Part shown: positions 21,992 to 33,371 of the stretch, piece after piece
Position numbering within the stretch: the stretch's first letter is position 1
How the letters are laid out: each line of letters begins with the position of its first letter
From: Lophium mytilinum
Lineage: Eukaryota; Ascomycota; Dothideomycetes; Mytilinidiales; Mytilinidiaceae
Assembly: GCA_010093605.1 (NCBI GenBank)
Contig: MU004193.1
Coordinates: forward strand, 271,324 to 335,323
DNA: 64,000 nucleotides
Direction of reading: 5' to 3'
Position numbers and translations under genes: made by a program
Notes under the pieces: model-generated
Told to the model about the DNA's origin: nothing
What the model saw: the letters and a program-made list of their open reading frames with translations, nothing else
Databases searched by the model: none

Positions 21992-22490
21992 CGAAACCTT
22001 TACGTTAACTCCTCGAATTTAGTGATACGTTGAGGAGCCACTTGCAGTGTTAAACGTGGTTGACTCGAGCATTACAGACTAGGATAGATATGTAGTATGA
22101 GAAGCTTTACATTGACTCCAAATTGTAGCAATACGTTGAGGAACCACGTACAGTGGTAAACCTGACCAACTCCAGCATGGTATCCCGGTCCAGATACAGA
22201 GCGTGAAACGTTTTACATCGGCACTCGAGTTCGAGTGATACGCTGAGGAGTCACTTGCAGTAATAAACATGCTTGATCCAAAGTATTCTTGACTAGGCCG
22301 GATACGTGTTGTAGGAAACATTACATCCACTCCCAAATTCTAGTATTGTGTTGAGGAACTACAGACAGTAGTAAGCATGTTCAACTTCAGCGTTTCGAAC
22401 GGACCCGGACATGGAGGGTGAGAAGCTTTATATTGCCTCCCGAGTTCTAGTGATACGTTGAGGTACTTCATACAGTGGCACACACGTCAA
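21992..22490. repeat. diverged tandem repeat, about 105-bp unit, about 5 copies
   Basis: Each unit has the same order of motifs: AAGCTTTACATTGACTCC-like, then GTGATACGTTGAGGA, then CACTTGCAGTGGTAAAC-like. They recur at about 105-bp spacing (for example ATACGTTGAGGA at about 22024, 22130, 22237 (as ATACGCTGAGGA), a diverged copy at about 22350, and 22453). Identity between copies is moderate. The consensus is not coding. Origin unknown. Confidence 0.7.
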
Positions 22491-22729
22491 AAGTCTGTCG
22501 TTCGAAGTGCCCTTGACTTTTACCGTGTCGATCGTGACATCACATTCCTGAGATTCCTGCGGCAGTAAGGCACCACAGACGGTGGCAAGCCCTAGAACTC
22601 GAAAAGTTTGAATAAGAACCTAATTTGAACTGTGGCACAAGTTACATCGTACCTGGCGTATTTCGGTGCGCCAGAGGACTTCAGACGGTAGCAAGCAGGC
22701 GTGGAGAAGACGATGTTCGATCTGAAGTA

Positions 22730-23450
22730 TGGCGCTTTTGACATCGTGTACAGGATATTGCAACGGTGTTGAAGCCTGTTAAACAGTGGCAACAAGGTAG
22801 CAAAACGCATACGAAATGGTACTAAACTTGCGTTCGAGGACCTCAGAAAGGCCCGGAGAAGGAGATTTTCCCATCAGCACGATTTAGAGTATAGCGCTCT
22901 TGACATCATGTACTAAGTTTTGAAGCGGTGTTGAGGCCCTTTAGACGGTGGCAAAAGGGTAGCAAAACATATATAAAAATAGTGCAAAACCTGTCTTTAC
23001 AAATTTAGGGATTAGATACCGGCGAGATGCTCAATGTTACTCCCATCAGCCTAGATCGCAGTGCAGCGTTTCTGACATCATGTACCGAATTTTATACCGG
23101 GTTGAGGCCCTTCAGACAGTGGCAAAAAGGTAGCAAAATACACGCACAGCTGGTCCAAAACCAATGTTTACAAATAAAAGCATCAGATATAGGCGACATC
23201 CTGGATGTTAGTCCCATCGATCTAGATCGCAGTGCGGCGCTTTTGACATCATGTATAGAATTTTGAGAACATGCTAAAGCCTATCAAACAGTGGCAAAAT
23301 GGAAGCAAAACACACACAAAGCTAGTCCAAAACCTATGCTCACGTAAGCAAGCATCGGATATAGACGACATCCTAGATGTCAATCCTATCACCCTGGATC
23401 GCACGGTAACGACTATGACATCCTCATTTCTAGAATTCAATTCAGCCAGG
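22730..23450. repeat. diverged tandem repeat, about 171-bp unit, about 4.5 copies
   Basis: The marker GCGCTTTTGACATCATGTA recurs, with changes, at about 22732, 22894, 23066, 23237 and 23408 (spacings 162, 172, 171, 171). Each unit also carries AACAGTGGCAA...GTAGCAAAAC and GACATCCTAGATGTTA. Units of 171 bp preserve a reading frame for long stretches (DILDVSPIDLDRSAALLTSC, repeated), broken by shifts, so this may be the relic of a repeat-protein gene or a satellite. Sequence 22490-22730 contains a degenerate further unit. Confidence 0.7.
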
Positions 23451-23711
23451 AGGACCTGACAGACCTAACCTCGCAGTCAAAACATGCAACGAAGAGCTCC
23501 AATATAGAGAGTTTGAGCGGCATGAACTTGATCTATTGTTACAATCTACATTGCGTGGTACTCATGCCACAACTTCTGCCATAACCACAACTACCGCCAT
23601 AACCCTTAGTTCCGCCATCATCACAAGTTCCGCTGTCACCACCACTGCCACGATAACCACAAGTTCCGCCATAACCACCAAACCCTACATCTCCCCGAAC
23701 TTCTCCCACTT
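23451..23711. other. short intergenic stretch with simple repeat
   Basis: Contains a low-complexity run of ACCACAA/CCGCCATAACC-type units (about 23570-23680) next to the 3' end of the RING gene. Confidence 0.4.
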
Positions 23712-24491
23712 TCACCGCGAACCGCCACGCCACGCCGCCCAAGCCGCCGCACGCCGCGTGATCTGCTCCTCCCACCTCGTCGCTTCTTCTGGTCCGACGT
23801 AGTCTGGGCGGAAGTTCTCTGCCTCGTCGTCCCCCTCGTCGTCGTCCTCGTCGTCGTCCTCGTCGTCGTCCTCGTCGTCCTCGTCGTCTTCGTCGTCGTC
23901 CTCCTCGTCGCGGTTGTCAGGCGGAGGTCTGAACAACACGGCCTTGCACATTGGGCACGCGTTGTGCTGCCCCTCCCCCGTTGTGTAGCGGTGATCTTCT
24001 GGCATAATCCACTTTTCAAAGCAAAAATTACCGAACCTGTGCCCGCAGGCCAGTCTGATGGCGTGCTCGGCGGGGGCGTCGGGGAAGCTGGTGCCGTACT
24101 CTTGGCCACATATTGGGCACTCGGGGTCGTTTGGTGGGTTTTCGTCGCCGCAGCGCGTGATGCCGTTGTCGAGGAAGTCTTGCTTGGTCGGGCAGCCCTC
24201 GTAGGGGTCTTCTTCGTCTTCTAGTGCCGAGTCTTCGTCCACCGGTTCTGGGCCTTGCCGCCGGATGGTGTAGTAATTATAGGGGAAATGTGCCCTCTGC
24301 GCGGGAGATTCTTGCTCAAAAGACGCGAAGTAGGAGTCGGGATAGTCAAACTCTGAGCCTGTGGAGCGGCGGGAGGCGGTGCTGGCAGGAGGTGACGCGG
24401 ACGGGTGACGCTGCTGTTGCTCTTCGTGACTGGAGGAGCTGGAAGACGCGGAGCGGGCAGGAGGTGACGCTGACTGGCGTGAAGAGTCCAT
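23712..24491 (-). CDS. RING-like finger protein with Ser-rich head and Asp/Glu tail
   Basis: An intronless 259-aa ORF from ATG 24491. Residues 1-45 are Ser/Ala/Pro-rich. The finger lies at about 125-185: CPICGQEYG ... RLACGHRFGNFCFEKWIM ... ACPMCKAVLF. The spacing fits RING (C-x2-C, C-x-H, final C-x2-C) but the fifth ligand position is Gly (H-x2-G-x2-C), a variant seen in many fungal finger proteins. A tract of about 30 Asp/Glu follows (GAC/GAG trinucleotide repeats around 23830-23910). A ubiquitin-related role is inferred from the fold only. It is divergent from the kinase gene, with 322 bp between start codons. Confidence 0.8.
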   Translation of the reverse strand: MDSSRQSASPPARSASSSSSSHEEQQQRHPSASPPASTASRRSTGSEFDYPDSYFASFEQESPAQRAHFPYNYYTIRRQGPEPVDEDSALEDEEDPYEGCPTKQDFLDNGITRCGDENPPNDPECPICGQEYGTSFPDAPAEHAIRLACGHRFGNFCFEKWIMPEDHRYTTGEGQHNACPMCKAVLFRPPPDNRDEEDDDEDDEDDEDDDEDDDEDDDEGDDEAENFRPDYVGPEEATRWEEQITRRAAAWAAWRGGSR

Positions 24492-24813
24492 CTTGAGGAT
24501 GTTGTGAATGATTTCTCGAGAGTGTGCAGTGGATGTTGAGGGAAAGATCGTGAGACGTTGGAGGGAGGTTTGTGAAGTGGACGTGGCTGGCGAGTGGGGC
24601 CCGTCCTACAACACAACAACTGTTTTTAGGCGGGAGGGCGAGACGCAAGCTGGAGCAGTCAGCTCGAACTTTCACCCACCGCCTTCAAACTTACATGCAT
24701 GTTGCAAAGCCTTAGACCTCATCAACTTCAAGACCGCGCTTCAAGCTCTCCCTCTCTTCAACCACCAGACACACCAAGTCTTGCCAGACACCACCACCCG
24801 AACCCACCCCAAG
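24492..24813. promoter_or_regulatory. divergent promoter region, RING gene and kinase gene
   Basis: 322 bp between the two start codons, with CT-rich, CACC-rich sequence just before the kinase ATG, typical of fungal 5' leaders. Co-regulation is inferred from orientation. Confidence 0.4.
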
Positions 24814-25956
24814 ATGCCCGACTTCAAGAAACTCGCCCGCATCTTGTCTCCCCGAGGCATCCAAACAGCAGACAACGACGGCCCTTCCCGCTTCCCCCCC
24901 GTCCCCTCCGTCGCCCCATCCGCCTTCACCTCCTCCTACATCCTACTACGCCGGCTGAAGGAAGGCGAAAGCGGTGACATATCCCTCTACACGCACCAGA
25001 CGAGCCTCCAGTCCATCGTCATGAAGCCCGTCAAGAGCGTCCACCCAAAACAGCCCCTCGAATACTCGATCCTGGAGATTTGTAAACATTCCCCCAACAT
25101 CATCACGGTCCTCGGGTTTTGCCCCCATGTTCCAGACCCAGGCACCGACGCGATCCTTCTTGAGTACTGCAAGTACGGTGACCTGCTGGAGTACCAAAAC
25201 CTCTTCGTCGACAACAGCGTCTACCCGACTGAGCGGACGATGCGGGTAGTCTTTCGGCAGCTGTTGCAGGCGCTCGTGTTCCTGCATAACGGTGTGGGCA
25301 GCGGGACAGATACCAGCAAATGGAAGCCAATCGTTCATCGGGACATCAAGCTCGAGAACGTGCTCATCTCCAAACTGAATGAAGGACCGGAGGGATTGTT
25401 ACGGGACATATTGGAGATCAAGCTCACCGACTTCGACCTGGCCAAGAGGTACAACAAGCGGGACTGCATAGTGCCGCGTGGTGCAGGCTCGCCGGTGTGC
25501 TGGCCGCCAGAGCAGACACTCCAGAAGCGCAAAGCTAAGCCGCGTGGTGATATTTGGGCTGTTGGGGCCGTCATGCATGCGCTTGCACACTGCACGTACC
25601 CTCTCAAGGACGTGGTGGAGTACAAGGAAGAGTTTTTACGGAACTACGGGGGACGGTATCCGGCAGATATTGGCGCAGAAGAGCGCAACAATACCTTGAG
25701 AGAGAGGTGGTACTGGGAGGCACTGGTGCCTCGCGAAGTAACTTCCCTGGAGGACGCCATTGATGGATACGATGGGTCTGGAGTTCGGGTGGATCGAAAC
25801 CTGCCCCTCTGGCGCCTAAGAGTGGCAGAATGGCGCCAAGTGTACAGCCCAGAGTTCAGCAATCTTGTCGCCAGCGCCTTGAAGAGGAAGGAGGAGAGGA
25901 AGACGGCTTTGGAGCTTCTTGGTGGCATGTCCAACATCCTGAACGTGGAGACCTAG
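24814..25956 (+). CDS. protein kinase-like protein with DFD in place of DFG
   Basis: ATG 24814 (MPDFKKLARIL, after a CT/CACC-rich leader) gives 380 aa; the open frame extends 5' to 24508 without being needed. Kinase landmarks: a weak Gly loop (LKEGESGDISLY), candidate lysine in SIVMKPVKSV, hinge LLEYCKYGDLLEY, catalytic loop IVHRDIKLENVL, metal-binding LTDFDLAKRY, PPEQ in place of APE, and GDIWAVGAVMHALAH for subdomain IX. The catalytic Asp and Asn are present; the DFG Gly is replaced by Asp, and the activation segment is short. It belongs to the fungal-expanded Ser/Thr kinase-like proteins. Activity is uncertain. Neighbour of the RING gene, divergently arranged. Confidence 0.85.
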   Translation: MPDFKKLARILSPRGIQTADNDGPSRFPPVPSVAPSAFTSSYILLRRLKEGESGDISLYTHQTSLQSIVMKPVKSVHPKQPLEYSILEICKHSPNIITVLGFCPHVPDPGTDAILLEYCKYGDLLEYQNLFVDNSVYPTERTMRVVFRQLLQALVFLHNGVGSGTDTSKWKPIVHRDIKLENVLISKLNEGPEGLLRDILEIKLTDFDLAKRYNKRDCIVPRGAGSPVCWPPEQTLQKRKAKPRGDIWAVGAVMHALAHCTYPLKDVVEYKEEFLRNYGGRYPADIGAEERNNTLRERWYWEALVPREVTSLEDAIDGYDGSGVRVDRNLPLWRLRVAEWRQVYSPEFSNLVASALKRKEERKTALELLGGMSNILNVET

Positions 25957-26361
25957 AGACCCCGGATTGAGTTGGGATGATGAGGAATTATGAACAAAAG
26001 TTTCATCGTCTAAGGGTCCTTCAATGGTCCTAGAATGGCGCCAAACCTTAGATATCTAGCTTTACAATGAGAGCCTCGGGTATGTGCATGTGAAGACTGA
26101 ATCGAAACGTGAATGCCTGAGGCTGAAAAACGAAATTGAACCATAACTTGAGATGTGTAATGAATATGTGAAAATAGCTCCAACGAGGCGCTGGAGAAGT
26201 AAATCCAAACCCGTTTTAGCCCTGGTTCGGACTACATGGAACAGGTTCCTCGAAATCGAGGCTAAATGCAGCACCTTTCGTCCGGAATACCTGATATCGT
26301 GGTTCACTAGTGAGATGGTTGCCTGGTCAATGCGGGTGGGCATGCCTTCGCCAACACCTGG

Positions 26362-26590
26362 AAGCCGTGTGCACGACCTCGACGCCACCCTGGAAACTTG
26401 AAAGCACACCCCCGAGATCCTCGGAGCCTGAGCCCCAGATTCTGACCACAGCAGATAGCGCACAAACACGACTAAGATATGATACGTCCATACGGTTTAG
26501 CGTAGCTTGTTCAACAGTTTGATGGCGTGTGCAGGACCTTGACACCAGTCCTGACAGCTCAAGATATCACACCCCAAACCCTCAAAGCAA
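26362..26590. repeat. diverged direct duplication, about 158-bp offset
   Basis: CCGTGTGCACGACCTCGACG...ACACCCC near 26367 resembles GGCGTGTGCAGGACCTTGAC...ACACCCC near 26524. Diverged; only part of the unit is recognisable. Confidence 0.35.
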
Positions 26591-27038
26591 TAGGCTGGAA
26601 TCCGGAGAAGCGGGAATAGCGAGCCCATAAGACCATGGCTTGATACGAAAATGCTAGCATGCATCCGAAGATGCGAAATGACGGCCCATTGAATATTGAA
26701 ATGAACCAGACTGTAATCAAAACAAGAGACAAGGGAACAAATCTTCACAACACACCAAGTTGTGGGCATCCTCCATACTAGATTCAGGTCATGCCAGGAG
26801 ACTGAAAGAATTCAAAGATATGACAAATAGACGCCAACAATGGATCAGAGCCATACCAAAGTGGATTTCTGGAGAAAAGAGCAGGGAGACAGACAGGGAA
26901 TTAGAGACTTTGAGCAGCAGCTCTGCATAAGGATGCGCGGCATTCTGGAGATGAAGAGAATAAAGAGAATGGGTAAAATTTCACGGGAGCCGGGGAAGTC
27001 ATGATCCGGGAGACGTATTGGTGATCCTTTCCAACTTG

Positions 27039-27318
27039 CCAGATTGAACCTACATACTAGGTCGTATGTTTGGGAACACGGAACTCTTACTCCTCGGGGT
27101 CCATTCTTGCTCGCTCGACATCACTGTAAGGAGTACCCTGGCTAAGACTTCTTCGCCCAGGCAAACGATAGCCCGACATACCAGATTGGACCTACATGCT
27201 AGGTCGTACGTTTGGGCATATGGAAATCCTACTCCTCGGTGGCTATTTTTGCTCGCTCGACACCACTGTAAGGAGTACCCTAGCTAAGGCTTCTTCGCCC
27301 TGGCAAACGATAGCCCAA
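27039..27318. repeat. 142-bp direct tandem duplication
   Basis: Two adjacent copies, 27039-27180 and 27181-about 27318, share CCAGATTG(A/G)ACCTACAT, TAGGTCGTA, GCTCGCTCGACA, CACTGTAAGGAGTACCCT and CAAACGATAGCCC in the same order. About 85-90 % identity by eye. Not evidently coding. Confidence 0.75.
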
Positions 27319-30300
27319 TTTCCACGACATGGAGTTTCTGGTTGTGTCGGAAATTTCAAAGTCGTCTCAAGATACTCTAAGCAGATTCTAGGAGCGCCCA
27401 AAATCCTGTCAAAGTGCTGCGATTTTAGCCATAACAGGCTTTGCTTCTTTGTGGGATCCCGAGTGGGCCGTCTAATCCAGGGGTACCTGGCGTACATTCC
27501 GGTGGCCAACATTCGAATACGTTCCAGCCTTTTATTAGGGAAAAAGGAACAATGTACGACTTAGAGGATCAAGTCTTCCAAGAAACTTCGGCCGCGTTGT
27601 GGCATTGTTGCATCCAAAGCCGTCCCAGAGCTGTTCCCTGATCCGCAGAATACTCTGAGATTACTCTAGAAGCCTAGAATGTACCTAGAATGGATGGAGG
27701 TACATCCCAGTGTCCCAATATGACTCCGGGCGTTGAAGCAGTCCTATACTCCCGCAGATCCGGTAGAATTTCGCCTCGAGGCGTCGTTGCCATCCACTAG
27801 GTATACCCGGGGCTTAATTTGCCCTTCCTGTATGGATGCTAGGCCTTCGAAGCCCTCTATAAGTCTATTCTGGTTGTGTGATGATGGATCCGGGAGTCAT
27901 TTCGTGCATTGTGCGCGGTCGGGTATAGCCATCCCATCGTTCCAACCCGTTCCTATCCAGGCGCATCTACGCCCAGTGTGTCGTCCACGTCCCTCCATAT
28001 CATCTTTCACATTCAGGCTGTCTCCGTAGGCACTGCTAGTACGCCCGGCTGGGTGTGCGTGGAGGCATGCGATCGGAAGGTTGCGGTCGGTTCGGGTGGA
28101 GGATTCAGCATTTCCCCATCTCCGAGAGGGGAAGCTTCGTTGGCAGGAATAGTTGCAACGTCAGCATCGTAGATTGGGCGTAGCTTCTAGCCAGACACAG
28201 CCGGTGGATGCAGGCTGATGCTGGTGTTGTTCATGGATGTGGAGAAGAAGGAAGGTGGTGTTGCGGCGCCGAAAAAACCTCATCCCCCCCATTGTGCCAA
28301 GGCGAAGCGTTGCCTTTTCAGCATCACCAACTTAATCGCGCAACTTCAGGCCTTTTAAATGCGCAAAGTCTGGAGGCTATCGAGGAGTCGAAGTCCAATC
28401 ACGGAATACAAACGATGTAGCGCTATGCTTCCGCGCGCAAGTCTGTACGGATCCTCTGGCTTTACTCCGCTTCCCTGAAACATCATTACGAACGCGCCCA
28501 TCCCCGATAGAACGCAGAGATCATGTCACTGTGGCAGTCTGCACTAAGTCTCGTTCCGGGAAGCTCTTACATTTAGATCCTTTGCCTCCTGAACTTGGAG
28601 CATTCCCCTCTCCTCGATCTCATCGCGCCGACGAAGAACTTGTCACATCTACGCTAGCGGAAATCCGCAAAACGGGGGAGAGAGCAGCACAATTACGACC
28701 AGAATGATGGAGCATCTAGCTTTACTACTAACTATCCCCTAGAATCGAAATGACGCAAACATCCTCCTGCAATCCATCATCTCCGCAGCGAAAACTCATC
28801 TCTTCGAATCGCCCGGCCCTATCTAGGAGTGCATCAATCGTCCGTCTGCAATCCACACCTAATTCGGCGATGCCACCAACCCTTAGCAAATCTCATTGGG
28901 CCAATATAGCGATCGAAGGTGCTTGTTAAGATGGTACAATGTCTCGGCATATACTTCTGTACAGTCGTTTACCGCTGCTTGAGGAGCCCCATTGTCTTTT
29001 CAGCATTCCGAACAAGAGAGAAGTTCGGCGTTCTGAGATACTAATGACTTCACGAAGCTACCCTTGACATGCAGTACTTGTGCGCGCCGAGCATTCCACG
29101 GCATCTTCCTTACCTACGTAGGCTTTTCCATCAGGATCTCAATGTCCAAAAGCATCTCCGAACTCAGGGCTGGGGCCAAGCATATTGGTCCACCCACCAC
29201 CTACTCCGCTCTGTGCCTAGTCGAATACTAATGCACGCCGCCACGGCGTCAGAAGCACGATTTTATAGTGCATTGATCGACAGGCTAGCGGGAGTGTCAC
29301 GGCAAACCGGGGCCTTGGGACAAAAGCGAACTGCACCTTGCTTATGGTGTTGGAGCAGGCATTGACCAAATACTTTCATCGATCGCTGATCATCAAAGAC
29401 TTTGCAGGGTATATGACATTTATACATAAATGATACAGTCTACATGGCGTGTTCAAGGCTCTAGCACCGCAACCTGACGATTGAAGCTGATTCAATGCGG
29501 CAAACCCACTTGTCGTTAGCAAATCACTCGCCGTACTATTTCTTTTCCTAGCTTTCGCTATCCTTCCCACATTCCCACACATTCCGGCTTTCCTATAAGT
29601 CAGGTCGAATTGAACCGAAACCGCAAGGCTTCTACCGTTTTGGGATTTGCCCATTTCTGTCGTCTTGGTCCCCTGCTAGGCATAAGCATGCCCATCGCGC
29701 GGCGGGTCCGACACCACTTGTGGCTCCGACGGGCACAGTCAGGTGTCTTTTGTTTCGCCCCAATCGCATGACTCCATAAAAGTGGTTCGCAATGACCAGG
29801 TTGTGAAGTCCAGGAATGTCTTAAGTTTCATTGGTGTGCCTTATTGATTTGGGTCACGTGCTCGTATCTTCCTTTAAGGTTTGTTATTGAGGCAAGTCCT
29901 CACCAGGATCAATAGCATTTCGACTAATGTTTAGATTTAAGCAGATTACAAGTTCGTGAAGGCCGTCGCAACTAAACCACGTGATGATGGTCGCACCTCA
30001 ATTCATGGTTACATTACATCACCAAACCCAGCAAGCCCAGCCAACTCTTATTCGACGTCCAAGCCGCAAAGCATCAGATTAGTCTGTATTCTCACGGCCT
30101 CGCCGTGTCAGGTTACCATTTCCCACGCGAAAAGCCTTGCACCTTCCTCTCTAGTGCTTTGACGTAATACCAACTGAGCACGCAATACGGTTCCTTCATG
30201 CCTCATCACCGCCGTCTCACCACGAATTTCATTTTTTCTTTCCGTGGGCGGCTTTGCTTAAATATGTTCCCTGATCCTGTCTTTGAATCTCCGCACTACT

Positions 30301-30325
30301 TATTGGACATCCCAGGGCTGCCAAC

Positions 30326-32062
30326 ATGTCGTCGAGCAGACCCACTGAAAATACTGCGGGGATACACGAGCTAGGGAAAGAGTCACCTGACATCGAGGAT
30401 CCAAAGTCTCTGGCAGGGTATGATGTTGATGAACGGGGAGGCCATCACGACCATGTTGTCGTTGCGGACCGTCTTGCGCGGAAGCTGTCTGCGCGACAGG
30501 TGCAAATGATTGCTATCGGTTTGTACCTCTTCACGCTGCAATAATATGAGCTAATATCTGTTCTAGGTGGAACGATTGGCACAGGTCTCTTCCTAGGGAC
30601 TGGCAAATCCCTCGCGACCGGTGGCCCAGCTTCCATGCTCATTGCATACATGATCGTCGGAGTCATCGTGTTTCTCACCATGCTGGCGCTCGGGGAGATG
30701 GCTGCCTTCATTCCGGTGGCAGGAAGTTTCTGCACTTTTGCTGGCCGCTTCGTGGACGACGGGTTTGGATTTGCCTTGACTTGGAATTACTGGTTCAACG
30801 ATGCTGTCAGCACGGCAGCCGATCTGGTAGCTCTTCAGTTGATTCTGGAGTACTGGACTACTAACTTCCCGGGCTGGGCGCTGAGCTTGATCTTTTGGTT
30901 TGCATTGATCGCGGCGAATATCATCACTGTCAGGGCATACGGAGAACTTGAATACTGGCTCAGTTTGCTCAAAGTAGTGACTATCACCGTAAGATACCCA
31001 TTCTCACAACACGCCTCCAATTCTAACAGCTACCAGATCTTCATGATCCTCGGAATAGCCGTCAACTGCGGCGGCAACCGCGATCACAAGTACATTGGCA
31101 CCAAATACTGGTACATCGGCGACGCCCCCTTCGTCGGCGGTATAGGCGGCTTCGCATCCGTCTTCGTAACCGCCTCCTTCGCATACGGCGGCACCGAATC
31201 CATCGCCATCACCGCCGGCGAGACCAAAGACCCCACCAAGAACATCCCCCGCGTCGTCAAGAACGTCTTCTGGCGCATCCTCATCTTCTACGTCATCTCC
31301 GTCCTCCTCATCGGCCTCAACGTCTCCTACCTAACCCCCAAGCTCTCCACCAAATCCTCCGCCACCAGTCCCTTCACCATCGTCTTCCAGATGGCCGGCT
31401 CAAACGCCGCAGGCAGCTTCATCAACGCCGTTATCATGACAAGCGTGCTGTCAGCAGGCAATCACGCGCTTTTCGCCGGCACGAGGCTGCTATACACGCT
31501 TGCCGTCAACCGCCACGCGCCCCAGGTCTTCGGCAAGCTAAACCGCAACAAAGTCCCCTGGGTCGCCGTGCTCGCCACAAGCGTCATCTCCGGTCTCTGC
31601 TTCGGCGCCTCCTTCATCGGCGCCGGGCAGCTCTGGACTTGGCTGCAGAACATCGTCGGCGTCTCCAACCAGCTCTCCTGGATCGCGATCGGGATCGCCT
31701 CGATCCGCTTCCGCGCGGGGCTGAAGCACCAGGGGAAAACGCATTTGCTGCCGTTTAAGAACTGGACGTATCCCTACGGCCCGTGGTTCTCGGTGATTCT
31801 GAATAGTTTCTTGGTGCTGGTGCAGGGGTGGAGTTGTTTCAGTCCGCATTTCAGTGGGGTGGATTTTGTGAGCTATTATATTGAGCTGCCGGTTATGGCG
31901 GTGATGTTTGTGGGGTGGAAGTTATTGAAGCGGACGCATTTTAAGAGGGTGGAGGATATGGATTTTGAGACGGATGTTTATGAAAGACAGCCGGGAGAGG
32001 AGAAGGCGGATCGGAAGGGGTGGAGGGGGAAGCTTGAGACGGCTGTGAGGTGGATTTTCTGA
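30326..32062 (+). CDS. amino acid permease (APC superfamily, YAT type)
   Basis: Three exons: 30326-30518, 30567-30988, 31037-32062, 546 aa. Intron 1 is 30519-30566 (GTTTGT...TTCTAG, phase 1), restoring MIAIG/GTIGTGLFLGTGKSLATGGPAS, the family signature of TM1. Intron 2 is 30989-31036 (GTAAGA...CTACCAG, phase 0); it has no stop and is a multiple of three, so it can be read through, but removing it restores KVVTIT/IFMILGIAVNCGG. About 12 hydrophobic helices. Other signatures are LGEMAAFIPVAGSF, ASFAYGGTESIAITAGETKDPTKNIPR and SVLSAGNHALFAGTRLLY. These plasma-membrane permeases import amino acids by proton symport. The substrate cannot be told. The N-terminal about 60 residues are cytosolic and polar. 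Confidence 0.93.
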
Positions 32063-32469
32063 GAGTGCGTGATGATGAGATTAGTTGTAGAAGAGCGTGT
32101 AGCTACGAATTTATTTCTTAAGGTCAAATACACGTTTTCGTCTTGTTTCAGTGGAGACGATATGGGAAAGGTGCTGCGGTGCTAACCCAGCGCTGACTAA
32201 TCTAGCGTAGGTACTCAAACTCAACGACAATCATCGGTCGTCCGCTCGGCTTCACCAAAATTACTTCTTCTTTCTCCATGAAGTAGCAGAGTGGATAGCT
32301 TCAAAGGTCAGGGGGTCGGGACAGTAGCTAGGTGATGGAAGTGTGAGCCGTCTCATTCCTTCATATTACGTTAATCCGCCTGGGCTCTGCCGACCATCCG
32401 TCTGATTCACGCATATTCCCATCTACTCGCACACCAGATATCCAGATTTACCAAATTGCGTGTCTTTTA
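32063..32469. other. intergenic region before the paralogous array
   Basis: About 400 bp between the permease and the first member of the array. Nothing recognised. Confidence 0.35.
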
Positions 32470-32967
32470 CTACGTGGACTCTAGCCCCCAGTTCTGCCCT
32501 GAGCCACGACATGAGGCGGTGCTGTAGAGCTCGCACAAGATTAGAGTTTTACGATATAACGGATGCCCTCTATCAGACTCCTCAAAGCAACTAGCGATCT
32601 CTTCATACATCTCCGCTTGGAGAACTTCATCGGCGACTTCAAATACACAACCTAAAAGTTGCGCTGATATCTTAGTGCTGCGTACATTTGTCTCTTGCTT
32701 CGAGCCGTCCGGCGGCGGATTCACGATAATCATGTGAACGGCACGTCTTGCCGGGGTTTTAAGACCAGAAATATAGTGCCTGAAAATGTCGTCGCAGGCA
32801 AGGAGTTGTGCCCATGGCGTAAGCGAGCTTTTCAAAAGAGCTTCGCTAGCATCCACGTGGAACCAAATGCTTTGAAGGACATTCATATAATCCTCGATGC
32901 GACACTCGAATGAATCATGATGTTCAACTGCTCCTCTAAGTCCGCATTCGCTCCAAAGTATGGATCA
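32470..32967 (-). pseudogene. array member a: truncated paralogue
   Basis: The minus-strand ORF from ATG 32886 to 32470 (138 aa) matches the centre of the array family: WAQLLACDDIFRHY, SAQLLGCVFEVADEVLQAEMYEEIA and LILCELY. The open frame continues upstream to about 32967 without ATG and includes FECRIEDYMNVLQSIW, matching the N-terminus of members f and g, so the original start has been lost or lies in a missing exon. It stops soon after LCELY, so the C-terminal third (WL-x2-VRK, EYL, ELxExL) is missing. Probably a relic. Confidence 0.5.
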
Positions 32968-33371
32968 ATTTTTATTGTTGTCCGCAGGCTTCACTTCGAC
33001 TTTGGGGATTATCACTGCGAGTAGCGCACTGAAGAGGGTCAGATGTGTTCGCAGGATATACCTAAAGCGTGACGGATTCAGGGAACCAACGCCCAATATG
33101 CTCACTCTCTCATTCTTACAACTGACGGCAAGGGAAGATTTCAATTGTGCAGTCGTTCAAGTCACCACGTTGTGAGTTCATGTCCTTCTATCAACCCGAA
33201 ACCGGCTGCCAAAAGCAGGACATTATGTGTTCAATCCATTGATTAAATGCTAGAATCATCGGTAAGATCCCCATTCACCCGCAGCCCAACATCTCTATCC
33301 ATATCTTCCTGATCTTTCCAAACGTACAAGTTCCGTAAGGCAATACCGACCACGTGAGAAAATAGGGGACA
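32968..33371. other. intergenic region between array members a and b
   Basis: About 400 bp; no gene or repeat recognised. Confidence 0.3.

Larger units (their letters stand above)
25957..30325. other. 4.4-kb region without a convincing gene
   Basis: Only short unsupported ORFs on both strands (such as 27733-28029 and 29069-29365). The base composition is normal, so this is not RIP-mutated transposon. It includes two small duplications (listed separately) and, near 30300, the promoter of the permease. It could hold decayed genes or noncoding RNA that I cannot identify. Confidence 0.4.

Noticed and set aside
22730-23450. 171-bp period as an alpha-satellite-like centromere
   Set aside because: The period equals that of primate alpha satellite by coincidence only; fungal centromeres are not built this way and there are only about four units next to ordinary genes.
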